From Candidatus Poseidoniales archaeon (lineage in GTDB: Archaea; Thermoplasmatota; Poseidoniia; Poseidoniales; Poseidoniaceae): DNA of 32,228 nucleotides. The notes beneath the pieces were generated by a model, which was not told the DNA's origin, did not search any database, and was given only the letters and a program-made list of their open reading frames with translations. A program made the translations under genes and the position numbers. Below are positions 1 through 7,259 of the stretch, in pieces; position 1 is the stretch's first letter, and every line of letters begins with the position of its first letter. The DNA lies in the NCBI GenBank assembly GCA_003602535.1, contig QQSA01000097.1, forward strand, positions 10,499 to 42,726, read 5' to 3'.

Positions 1-116
1 TGACTAGTAGTTCCGTGACGCATAGTGCTATTGATATGCTCTAAAATTTCTGCAGTGTTGCGTGGGCGGTCGCCCAGAAATTTCTTAATTTTTTCACGTA
101 TTCTTACTGTTTTCAT
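1..116 (-). CDS. Small basic protein, possibly helix-turn-helix (N-terminus only)
   Basis: The minus strand opens with ATG at 116 and stays open to the window edge (38 codons). The peptide begins MKTVRIREKIKKFLG and continues with a helix-friendly segment (NTAEILEHINSTMRHG). An almost perfect ribosome-binding site, AGGAGGAG (minus strand, + positions 124-131), ends 7 nt before the ATG, which decides this start. The basic N-terminus followed by a segment of the type 'NTAEILEHIN' suggests a small winged-helix DNA-binding protein, but too little is visible to name a family. It is divergent from the gene at 381. The overlapping plus-strand frame 25-246 has no comparable start signal and is treated as a shadow. 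Confidence 0.6.
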   Translation of the reverse strand, partial: MKTVRIREKIKKFLGDRPRNTAEILEHINSTMRHGTTS

Positions 117-380
117 GTGTCATCTCCTCCTGTCATCCGGCCAAAACCTGGGTGTCAGGTGGGCCGTTAAATGCAAGGAGCGAAGCAGCCCATATAACCG
201 TTCTGCCGACAAAGGCTTTGAAGTTACATTAACTAACCCGAATTAGTTGATAATTAGTGGTTTTATTGTTAAACTGGGTTTAAAAAATAACTTCTCCAGT
301 GGAAATATGTAACTAAATGTAACAAAATAGTTAGATGTAAGGGAATATTTTGATATGGGGGGTTAGATTGGAGGTTTTTG
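117..380. promoter_or_regulatory. Divergent intergenic control region with repeated ATGTAAC motifs
   Basis: This AT-rich gap separates two divergent genes. A TATA-like CATATAACC (190-198) could serve the minus-strand gene and TTTAAAAAATA (about 280-290) the plus-strand one. ATGTAAC occurs at 307-313 and 317-323, ATGTAA again at 335-340, and the inverse GTTACAT at 223-229, so a dimeric regulator could bind here. TAACTA (310-315) and TAGTTA (328-333) form an inverted repeat. The function is inferred. Confidence 0.4.
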
Positions 381-2663
381 GTGACAATGGTGCGTAGTAA
401 CCGAATCCGTTCCACTTATCAGCGGAGAATCATGGATTGGTTAGCAGATGGGGGCGGCACAGTTACCGAAGTTTCTAAGGCACTAGGATTGAGAGTACCT
501 CACGCATCTGCAGCGTTAAAGAAATTACGAGAATCGGGTGATGTCGCTAGAGATGATCACAATTTACGTGGCTCAAGATACCGCTTATCTTCTCAAGGTC
601 TAAGCCGATTAGAAGCAGATGGATTAGCTAGAGTTGAGGAATTAGTTCGTTGGCCCCCTCCACCGGGCGCTGCAGGTATTGTGCTTGCAAGAGAAGGCTC
701 CATGCTACTACTTGGTTACACATCTAAACCGGCTGGACCTTTGCTAGGACTGCCTGAAAGGCCGATGGATGCTGAAAGTGGAGTAGTTGAAAACTCCAGT
801 GGAAATGAGGGGGAGTCTAATTCATGGCGATGGGCGGTACAGAGAGGTGATGGCCCAACATGGTGGGACCTCGATACCATGAGGAAGACTGGGCCGGCTA
901 CCGATACTAGTCCAATGACACTTACAGCTTGGATGGAAAGGCCGAAAGTGATGGGTGTAGTTAGAGCTCGAATTTTGGAAGATACCAAGCCTTGGCCACT
1001 GGGGGTTGGAAGTTGGTTTGCATCTTTACCACCTGGCCATTGGCCTGAATTGCCTCATGTTCTACGAGATGGTGATGAAGTAATTGGCAGGGCGGGAAAT
1101 ACAGGTCCTGAGGTAAGACCTCATGCCGGAGTTCATGCGAGATTAGGGCGTAGAATCGAACGATCATTAATTGTTAGAACAATCTCAAATAATTGCTTGA
1201 AGATTGTCGATGGAGATCTATTATCTAAACCAGAATTACCTTTGCCAAAAGAAATACTTCGTCACTGGCTTAGAATTATGCATCCGAGATTAAGTGACGA
1301 TTCAATCGATGAGAAATATACAAAATTAATTTCTGATATCGCTTCTTATTCATCAAATTCTCAAACTCGTAAGGTGTTGAATGATTTTCCAGGTAGAAAC
1401 TGGTCTGATAATCATGAGAATGTTATCGATACCAGATCGATCTCTCAAAGAGCAGCAGTGGCGATTGCAAACTTTGCGTTAGAAAATAGTAAATTACCAA
1501 TTTTGATAGATTGGCGTTGGACGCCAGATATGACTACATTAGACCGAATTGCAAGTAACAGTAGATGTAGAATGATTATTTGTGAGACCCAAGATGTAGG
1601 TTTGCCATTCAAACTTACTTCTTTAAGCGGAAATGGCAAGTTCGATTTGGAAATGCCAGGTAGGCTACATCTTCCAATTAGTGTTGATTCTGAAGTCACA
1701 ATTCCAACAGATTGGACTACTCCAAAATCGCCAAGTGAAATTATCTGGGGGAATTCAAGCATAACAAAAAATGCTGAGAACGAATTAGAAGCGATTTGGC
1801 AAGCATGTAGTATATTGAATGGGAATGATGCTTGGGCTGACCGACACGAAAGCCAATTTCCACTGGCATCTTGGATTGCGACACCCAAGGATAGCCGTGC
1901 TGCAAGATGGAGGCGAATCGGGAAAAGCTTGGATCCAATATGGGCAAATCTGGCAGATTTAGCAGAATTCGATTCTGATACTATTGCAGATCTTGCCTTA
2001 GTTGACATTAGTGCACTAGAGATTCTGACCGAAAGGATTCGCAACAACCCTCTTGGGATTTTATCACTCGATGTTAAACACCCTGCGATAGCAACAGTAA
2101 TCTTACTTAGCAAAGAGTGGATTGAGGAGCCACCAGATGTAATAGATACCTGGCTTTCAAATCCATTAAAAGTTTCAGAAGTATTACGGTTGAATTGGAA
2201 TGGTTCCAATATTGAACGTTTGGTAGAGTCTTGCCCTCATCACAAATTATTGCTAACACATGAAAATGTCGAGCGTGAAGAGATGCTAGGAATTATGGAA
2301 GATGTACATTTTTCTCTTTGGAAAGAGTACTCAGTGTCTTGGTTGTTGAATTGTATGTCTACAAGTCTTGGCAGAGATGCTCTCTCCATTTTGGATTTAC
2401 CTTGGCCTGCTATACTACATGATCAAAACCTGAAATCAGAAGATTTAGTCTTGATTCATCACATGCCAGAAGGAGTCGGAACCGATTCACTAATCGATGT
2501 ATTCGAAGGAATAAATGCTGCAGAAGAGGGCAGACCTCCGAAAATAGGTAAGACCCATCCATTAGCCGGTTGGTTATTCCAAGAACAAGTGCCACATCCT
2601 CCATTATCTACAGAATATAATCAGGAAATTCATCTTGCTCTTCACCGACGGTTTCAACAATGA
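381..2663 (+). CDS. Large winged-helix-turn-helix protein of unknown function
   Basis: A 760-residue protein. Residues of roughly 5-75 look like a MarR/ArsR-type winged helix: a helix-rich start, the turn 'TVTEVSKALGLRVPHASAALKKLRESGDV' in pieces typical of such folds, then a wing ending in 'SRYRLSSQGL'. The remaining ~680 residues have no motif I recognise; they are soluble, Trp-rich in places, with no signal peptide and no membrane segment. Start: GGAGG at 370-374 sits 6 nt before GTG 381, which is preferred over TTG 378 (3 nt) and ATG 387 (12 nt). It lies alone between a divergent gene and a structured RNA that begins 18 nt after its stop. A regulator with a large sensor or effector body is a guess from the domain order only. 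Confidence 0.75.
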   Translation: MTMVRSNRIRSTYQRRIMDWLADGGGTVTEVSKALGLRVPHASAALKKLRESGDVARDDHNLRGSRYRLSSQGLSRLEADGLARVEELVRWPPPPGAAGIVLAREGSMLLLGYTSKPAGPLLGLPERPMDAESGVVENSSGNEGESNSWRWAVQRGDGPTWWDLDTMRKTGPATDTSPMTLTAWMERPKVMGVVRARILEDTKPWPLGVGSWFASLPPGHWPELPHVLRDGDEVIGRAGNTGPEVRPHAGVHARLGRRIERSLIVRTISNNCLKIVDGDLLSKPELPLPKEILRHWLRIMHPRLSDDSIDEKYTKLISDIASYSSNSQTRKVLNDFPGRNWSDNHENVIDTRSISQRAAVAIANFALENSKLPILIDWRWTPDMTTLDRIASNSRCRMIICETQDVGLPFKLTSLSGNGKFDLEMPGRLHLPISVDSEVTIPTDWTTPKSPSEIIWGNSSITKNAENELEAIWQACSILNGNDAWADRHESQFPLASWIATPKDSRAARWRRIGKSLDPIWANLADLAEFDSDTIADLALVDISALEILTERIRNNPLGILSLDVKHPAIATVILLSKEWIEEPPDVIDTWLSNPLKVSEVLRLNWNGSNIERLVESCPHHKLLLTHENVEREEMLGIMEDVHFSLWKEYSVSWLLNCMSTSLGRDALSILDLPWPAILHDQNLKSEDLVLIHHMPEGVGTDSLIDVFEGINAAEEGRPPKIGKTHPLAGWLFQEQVPHPPLSTEYNQEIHLALHRRFQQ
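794..815 (+). other. Origin-recognition-box-like sequence inside a coding region
   Basis: CTCCAGTGGAAATGAGGGGG resembles the archaeal Orc1/Cdc6 binding site (core TCCAGTGGAAA followed by a G run). The same 13-mer, CTCCAGTGGAAAT, occurs at 294-306 in the intergenic region, exactly 500 bp upstream, but without the G run. Resemblance is by eye; coding constraint or chance is possible. Confidence 0.3.
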
Positions 2664-2681
2664 GAGACTTTGAGACTCATT

Positions 2682-2945
2682 TAGCCGCACATGCAACATC
2701 GCAGGGAGAGCGTCCGCTCAGTGAACTGCGATACCAATGATGCGGCTACGTGCCATCGACGAAGACCAGGGTGACTCTTAGGAGAATGACCTCTGATGCA
2801 AACCGATGGACAATGTGGTCGGTAATGGGTCCTCGCTGGACGAGAGAGTGAGAGTGAGACAACCAACCGGCTGCACAGAAAAGCCCTGACCCTGGGTCAA
2901 GCCTCCGAGGAGACTGTGACAGGGGCTGTTACGGGTCGGGGCACA
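2682..2945 (+). ncRNA. Four-hairpin archaeal H/ACA guide RNA (candidate)
   Basis: This G+C-rich stretch in an AT-rich neighbourhood folds into four consecutive hairpins, each with a lower stem, a two-sided internal loop, an upper stem and a K-turn or K-loop (tandem G-A pairs plus a 3-nt bulge), the binding site of L7Ae. Hairpin 1: 2682-2748. Hairpin 2: 2753-2809, ACA at 2810-2812. Hairpin 3: 2815-2874, ACA at 2875-2877. Hairpin 4: 2883-2942, ACA at 2943-2945. The distance from upper stem to ACA is 14, 16 and 15 nt in hairpins 2-4, the distance that positions the target uridine in H/ACA particles. Hairpin 1 has ACG instead of ACA at 15 nt. The RNA would guide pseudouridylation with Cbf5, Nop10, Gar1 and L7Ae. 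A T-rich tract follows (2948-2953). No clear TATA box was found, so processing from a longer transcript is possible. The RNA was found by manual folding only. Confidence 0.75.
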
Positions 2946-2992
2946 GCTTTCTTTGCGATTCATTGAATAGCCATCCAAACTCAGTCGATAGT

Positions 2993-3982
2993 ATGGCGAA
3001 GTTGGAGCGCTGCCTAGTCGGTGGCACTTTCGATAGGTTTCATGACGGGCATAAGCAATTGCTTAACTCAGCTTTAGAGGTTGCAGAATTGGTTGAAGTT
3101 TGGGTCACAAACGATGCAATGTCAGCAGCAAAGTCTCCTTTCTTACAATCTTTTGAAGATCGTAGAGAAGCAATCATCGCTTGGGCAGGTGAGAGAATCA
3201 CTACCCATGAGCTTGAGGACAATATGGGCCCTGCACCTTTCAGAAAAGACTGTGATGGAATAATTTGTACTCCTGAAACCCTAAGTAATTGTCAATCGAT
3301 AAATGAGATTAGACTGAAGAATGGTTTAATCCCGTTGGAAATAATAGAGGTTGCTCATGCATTAGATGAAATTGGAGGAATAATTTCTAGCACACGAATT
3401 CGTGCAGGGCTAATCGACAAAAATGGAAAGCAATGGTTGAAAGATTCAGATCGAGGTAAGACCTATCTTTTCCACAGCGGGTTGGACGAGGAACTGAAAG
3501 AACCTGCAGGTGAACTTTTCCTAGGTCCTGAAGATTCACCAGAAGTTGCAATGTCTGCAGCGATGGAAAATATTGCTCCAGGTAGCATTATTGCAGTTGG
3601 AGATGTAAGCGTTGAAACCCTACTAGACATGGGAGTAACTCCAGATATTGGTTTAGTAGATGGTATGACAAAACGTAGTGAATTAACCGACAAGGTCAAT
3701 CTGTCATCTTTTGATATTTTACTAAGTGCCGAAAACCCTGCTGGTGCGATTACACCATCGCTTATCGATTCAATTAATGCAGCACTTCAAAATGATCAAA
3801 CCACATGTATTGAAGTTGATGGAGAAGAAGACTTGGCACCAATAATCGTTCACCTGTTAGCACCTTTAGGAACTAACATAATCTATGGTCAGCCTGGTAA
3901 AGGAGTAGTTCTGAGAGTTACTAGCCTTGCATCTAAGGAACAATGCCGTGGTTTGTTATCTAGATTCGAGGTGAGAAATTGA
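2993..3982 (+). CDS. coaD: Bifunctional phosphopantetheine adenylyltransferase / GTP-dependent dephospho-CoA kinase
   Basis: A fusion of the last two steps of CoA synthesis, 329 residues. Residues 1 to about 150 are an archaeal-type phosphopantetheine adenylyltransferase: CLVGGTFDRFHDGHK carries the nucleotidyltransferase HxGH motif (H17, H20), and 'ISSTRIRAG' is the ISSTxIR signature. Residues from about 170 on are the DUF359 GTP-dependent dephospho-CoA kinase: 'VGDVSVETLLDMGVTPD', 'GLVDGMTKRSE' and 'ENPAGAI' match its conserved blocks. ATG 2993 puts the first beta strand next to the start; an in-frame TTG at 2965 is only 20 nt after the last ACA box and is less likely. The stop overlaps the next start by 4 nt. 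The two enzymes are usually separate proteins in archaea. Confidence 0.9.
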   Translation: MAKLERCLVGGTFDRFHDGHKQLLNSALEVAELVEVWVTNDAMSAAKSPFLQSFEDRREAIIAWAGERITTHELEDNMGPAPFRKDCDGIICTPETLSNCQSINEIRLKNGLIPLEIIEVAHALDEIGGIISSTRIRAGLIDKNGKQWLKDSDRGKTYLFHSGLDEELKEPAGELFLGPEDSPEVAMSAAMENIAPGSIIAVGDVSVETLLDMGVTPDIGLVDGMTKRSELTDKVNLSSFDILLSAENPAGAITPSLIDSINAALQNDQTTCIEVDGEEDLAPIIVHLLAPLGTNIIYGQPGKGVVLRVTSLASKEQCRGLLSRFEVRN

Positions 3983-4995
3983 CATTGGTCACAATCGCAG
4001 TTTGTGTTAGAAATGGACTCGATTGGATAGATGGTTGTTTAGAATCATTAGTCGAACAAAGTCATAGTCAAATCGAAGTAATCTTGGTGGATGATGGTTC
4101 AACAGATGGTAGCCAAGATAAGGTGAATGAATGGAGTGAACATGAGTTGGTCACTGTAATCAATCAAGATGCATTAGGCCTTTCAGCAGGTAGAATGGCA
4201 GCTTTAGATGCTGCCAAAGGAGATTGGTTTGCAATAACTGATATCGATGTACGTCCAGAAAAAGATTGGATTGAGCGAATGTTAGAAGTTTCTAAATCGA
4301 GATCTGGAGAAGATCTAGTTGCTGTTACAGGTAGAACAGTTTTCGGCCAAGCAGATGATGTGATTTCTAGAATAAGATCTGTTGAAATCGAATCGAAATA
4401 CCGTTCTAGACCACGTAGCACAAAATTAGCAAACGGACCATGTTCAATGTTTAGAACTGAGAAATTGCGTTCCATTGGAGGGTTTGATCCAGAATGGTAC
4501 CATGCCGAGGATATGGAGGTTTCATTGAAACTGATAGAAGCGGGTGGGACGATTGTTTACACTCCGAACGCCGTAGTTAATCACGTACCTGAAACCGGCC
4601 TTCGAAGATTTTTGCAAAAACGTAAGCGAGATGCTAGGGCTCACGTCCGAATTCATCGTCGTTACAAAGGGGTGAAACATGATTTCATCGGATCATCATG
4701 GATTGTTCTATGGATGATTCCATTATTGGCATTAGGATCATTCGGGGTCAAATTATACGTAGATAATCTATTAGATTTGGATAAATTAGATTTAGAATCA
4801 TTTTACTATTCGCTTTCTAGAGAAGTTTTGTTGATTATGTTATTGCCTTTGATTTGGCTGATATCTTTCTTTAGATCGCACCTGCCAAAAAATAGGCCTT
4901 CGGCTGTACTAATATTGATTGCATGGTCTGCAGTATTGTGGCTAGGAATAATACTAGGTTACTGCGATGCTATGTTACGAAGAAAGGGACATTAA
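3979..4995 (+). CDS. Family 2 glycosyltransferase with C-terminal membrane segments
   Basis: A 338-residue membrane-bound GT-A fold glycosyltransferase. The N-terminus has the GT2 pattern: VTIAVCVRNG, then VILVDDGSTDGS with D38-D39, the DXD-like DIDVRPEKDW around residue 87, and the acceptor-side 'HAEDMEVSLKL' (ED motif). Residues 235-338 hold about three hydrophobic segments, ending near the C-terminus. The start is TTG 3979, overlapping the coaD stop by 4 nt, with GAGGTGAG at 3967-3974 as ribosome-binding site. Sugar donor and acceptor cannot be told; polyprenyl-phosphate or surface glycan transfer would fit the membrane anchor. The gene converges with the minus-strand gene ending at 4992 and overlaps it by 4 nt. 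Confidence 0.85.
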   Translation: MTLVTIAVCVRNGLDWIDGCLESLVEQSHSQIEVILVDDGSTDGSQDKVNEWSEHELVTVINQDALGLSAGRMAALDAAKGDWFAITDIDVRPEKDWIERMLEVSKSRSGEDLVAVTGRTVFGQADDVISRIRSVEIESKYRSRPRSTKLANGPCSMFRTEKLRSIGGFDPEWYHAEDMEVSLKLIEAGGTIVYTPNAVVNHVPETGLRRFLQKRKRDARAHVRIHRRYKGVKHDFIGSSWIVLWMIPLLALGSFGVKLYVDNLLDLDKLDLESFYYSLSREVLLIMLLPLIWLISFFRSHLPKNRPSAVLILIAWSAVLWLGIILGYCDAMLRRKGH

Positions 4996-5546
4996 TCGCT
5001 TTCTTCTTCTACAGTTGCTAGCATTCTCAGAACTAGTCCTGAAGCCATCATTGCAATTGACCATGAATAAACACCAGGGTCGATCCAAGTGGTTGATGTA
5101 ATTCCCCAATAGAAGTAGAATAGAATACTTCCTAGAGCCAACCATGTTCCGATAATCATGGACAATCCACCATTCTCTGGTTCGATAAGGTCGTTGTACC
5201 AGTTGCTGGTAGCCATTGACTTCATCCACTCTCCGACACCTTGTTCGGCAGATAATGTTCGTACACCAAGAGAAACTAGGATTCCGCATAATAGCATGAA
5301 TACTGCATCACTAATAACAAATGCAGCAGCTGTATCTTTGTCTCCAAATGCATCATTAGTGAGTTCAAAGGTCAGAAGACCTCCCCATGAAACGCGATAA
5401 TTTGGATGAATTGCGTCTACAAGATTCAATACTGCTAGGAATAATCCCAAACTACCTAGCCAAAAATACCAGTTAGCAAGTGTTTTGGAAGGTTTTGTTA
5501 GAATCTCAAGCATACCGCTCTCAGCATTCTCAACATCATTGCTCAT
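4992..5546 (-). CDS. Four-segment membrane protein of unknown function
   Basis: A 184-residue protein with about four hydrophobic segments (near residues 25-45, 75-100, 135-155 and 160-178) and an acidic C-terminus (VEEESD). No family recognised. ATG 5546 is chosen because a TATA-like CTTAAA (minus strand, + 5569-5574) lies about 26 nt upstream, the spacing of a leaderless archaeal promoter. An alternative ATG at 5585 would add 13 residues but abuts the hairpin 5586-5599. It lies downstream of orc1 on the same strand, separated by that hairpin, and its 3' end overlaps the convergent glycosyltransferase gene. Confidence 0.7.
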   Translation of the reverse strand: MSNDVENAESGMLEILTKPSKTLANWYFWLGSLGLFLAVLNLVDAIHPNYRVSWGGLLTFELTNDAFGDKDTAAAFVISDAVFMLLCGILVSLGVRTLSAEQGVGEWMKSMATSNWYNDLIEPENGGLSMIIGTWLALGSILFYFYWGITSTTWIDPGVYSWSIAMMASGLVLRMLATVEEESD

Positions 5547-5585
5547 GGGCCGTTCGACCTTGGTCGCGTTTAAGAGTCTTGGCAT

Positions 5586-5599
5586 AGCCCTAAAGGGCT
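5586..5599 (-). terminator. Short hairpin after orc1
   Basis: AGCCCTAAAGGGCT is a self-complementary hairpin with a 5-bp stem and a TAAA loop (TTTA on the transcribed strand), 9 nt after the orc1 stop. It resembles the other C-run/TTA/G-run hairpins of this window. No U-tract follows, so it may mark a 3' end or a processing site rather than an intrinsic terminator. Confidence 0.4.
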
Positions 5600-5608
5600 G
5601 TGATTATC

Positions 5609-6850
5609 TCAGAGAGGAGATTGATGACGATATTTTGCAGAGAAAATTTCAGTCAAAGCCGGCTCTGCTTTAGACATAACATCACACGGGTCGATGTTAG
5701 TAGGAATGCATGAATTAATTTCTTTACTTCGTCCATATCTGCCTCTGGAAATTGTCTTTGCAGTAATCAATCCCAACATATCAAGGTTAGATATAATTCC
5801 GGAAATACGCCTTGCAGTGAGGAACTGTTGGCCGATATTAGAGCAAGCTTGCTTGTAAATATGGTAGACTTCACCGGTTTGTATATTCCTGAGGCCATTC
5901 TTTTCATTGATTAGAACAGATGCTAAAACTAATTTTTGTTGAGTTGGCAGTGTACGAATAACAGGAGTTACTTGATCGGATTCTATTTGTGCTTGTGCAA
6001 TGCGAACGTGATTTTGTTCGACGATTTCAACACCCTCTTGCTCAGCCTTTTCAGTAGAGACTCGAAGTAAATCTAGTGCACACCTTGCATCACCGTGCTC
6101 TTGAGCAGCTAAAGCAGCACACAATTCAATCACTCCTGCTCCAATAGCATCTTGGCTAATTCCTACCTTAGCTCTGGAACGAAGAATATCCTGTAATTGT
6201 TCAGCATTGTAAGGATTGAATACAATGTCTTGTTGTCCTAATCTACTTCTTACTCGTGGGTCGAGGAAATCCGTGAACTTTAGGTCATTTGAAATTCCGA
6301 TTACACATGCTCGAGCATTTTTCAATTCGGCATTTAGGTTGGTCAAATTGTAAAGAAGATCATCTCCTGCCTTCTTTACTAGATGATCAATCTCATCCAG
6401 CACCAGAACATAAACTCCTCCTCGCATATTCATTCGCTTAACTAATTCTGAAAACACTCTATCAGTTGGCCAGCCTGTAAATGGAATTTCATCCTTTTCA
6501 TGATCTTCTAATAAGGCATTTCCTAAATGAGATAAAACTCTGTATTGAGTGTCTATCTGTCGACAATTTACCATCACTGGATGAACAAATCTACCGATTG
6601 CTTCTCCCTTACGTTGAAGTTGATCACAGACATACCTTGTGACCGCAGTTTTACCTGCGCCAGTTACTCCATACAGTATCATATTGGATGGAATGTGTCC
6701 TTTAAGGGCTTCAACTAGATTGAATGAAAGTTGGTCTCTTTCATAATCTCGATGAGGTAAGGTTTCTGGTTGATATGTGTGGCGCAGTACTTCTTTTTGC
6801 ACAAAAAGAGTTTTTTGATTGAGAATTCCATCGAAAATATTTCTCGTCAA
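5609..6850 (-). CDS. orc1/cdc6: Orc1/Cdc6 replication initiator
   Basis: A 413-residue AAA+ initiator that binds origin boxes and loads MCM. Walker A GVTGAGKT is at residues 61-68, Walker B with DEID at 152-155, sensor 1 GISND at 185-189, an arginine-containing RVRSRL near 199-204, and sensor 2 GDAR at 253-256. The C-terminal ~120 residues form the winged helix that contacts DNA. The start is TTG 6850: AGGAGGTG (minus strand, + 6858-6865) ends 7 nt before it, and the protein begins MTRNIFDGIL. A TATA-like CCTTATATGG lies further upstream (+ 6934-6943). In archaea such genes usually sit next to the origin they serve, which points to the AT-rich region just upstream. Confidence 0.95.
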   Translation of the reverse strand: MTRNIFDGILNQKTLFVQKEVLRHTYQPETLPHRDYERDQLSFNLVEALKGHIPSNMILYGVTGAGKTAVTRYVCDQLQRKGEAIGRFVHPVMVNCRQIDTQYRVLSHLGNALLEDHEKDEIPFTGWPTDRVFSELVKRMNMRGGVYVLVLDEIDHLVKKAGDDLLYNLTNLNAELKNARACVIGISNDLKFTDFLDPRVRSRLGQQDIVFNPYNAEQLQDILRSRAKVGISQDAIGAGVIELCAALAAQEHGDARCALDLLRVSTEKAEQEGVEIVEQNHVRIAQAQIESDQVTPVIRTLPTQQKLVLASVLINEKNGLRNIQTGEVYHIYKQACSNIGQQFLTARRISGIISNLDMLGLITAKTISRGRYGRSKEINSCIPTNIDPCDVMSKAEPALTEIFSAKYRHQSPL

Positions 6851-6933
6851 AAAATAACACCTCCTCTATTTTGCTATGCTGGTTGATTGCCCGGCCCACA
6901 TCATGCGTGATGCCTACGGGGAGTCCGAGTCCA

Positions 6934-6943
6934 CCATATAAGG
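6934..6943 (-). promoter_or_regulatory. TATA box of orc1
   Basis: CCTTATATGG on the minus strand would start transcription near 6910, giving a leader of about 60 nt that includes the ribosome-binding site at 6858-6865. The palindrome 6899-6912 falls at the predicted start and could be an operator. Confidence 0.4.
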
Positions 6944-7004
6944 ATAGTCCCAAGTCCGGGTATTTTAGTTAGGATTTGCTAACATATGCGTTTCCAATTG
7001 GGGG

Positions 7005-7012
7005 TATAAAAA
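7005..7012 (+). promoter_or_regulatory. TATA box without an assigned gene
   Basis: TATAAAAA on the plus strand is among the best TATA boxes in the window, yet no plus-strand gene starts before 8120. A T run at 7110-7118 could end a transcript of about 80 nt. The short reading frame at 7019 codes for only 13 residues. Confidence 0.35.
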
Positions 7013-7241
7013 GGGTACATGTTTTTCTACATTTTTGTTATTAAAAGGACCCACTGTTAAGCGTATTTTCGATTGATGCGCCGGGCTATCAAAAATTATT
7101 TGTTTTGGGTTTTTTTTTCAACATAATCAACAAGTTCCAAGTCTTGTTCAAAGTTGATCAAAAAATTCTAGTGATGAAATTCAATTTTACAGTTGAGAAA
7201 AATTGGTAATATATTCTGGAGGTTAAATACTAAAACAAATC

Positions 7242-7259
7242 TATGTTATTTTTAACATA
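7242..7259 (-). terminator. Hairpin after the metallo-hydrolase gene
   Basis: TATGTTA-TTTT-TAACATA is a perfect 7-bp inverted repeat with a 4-nt loop, 7 nt after the minus-strand stop at 7267. It may end that transcript, or be part of the AT-rich origin region. Confidence 0.4.

Noticed and set aside
25-246. Plus-strand open frame of 73 codons
   Set aside because: It overlaps the better supported minus-strand start at 116 and the control region, and has no ribosome-binding site or protein-like composition.
1445-2209. 254-codon minus-strand frame
   Set aside because: It is the antisense of a conserved-looking coding region; composition (Ser/Ile-rich) is typical of a shadow frame.
2682-2960. 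RNase P RNA or SRP RNA
   Set aside because: The nearly invariant GAGGAAAGUCC of RNase P and the GGAA...AGCA loop of SRP helix 8 are absent on both strands; ACAGAA at 2875 is the ACA box of hairpin 3.
2681-2978. Small minus-strand frames over the structured region
   Set aside because: They lie across the RNA hairpins, have low-complexity Ser/Cys/Arg content and no start signals.
6890-6960. Possible tRNA (GC-rich, ends CCCGG/CCGGG)
   Set aside because: No T-loop consensus and no cloverleaf on either strand; the segment is better read as promoter and leader of orc1.
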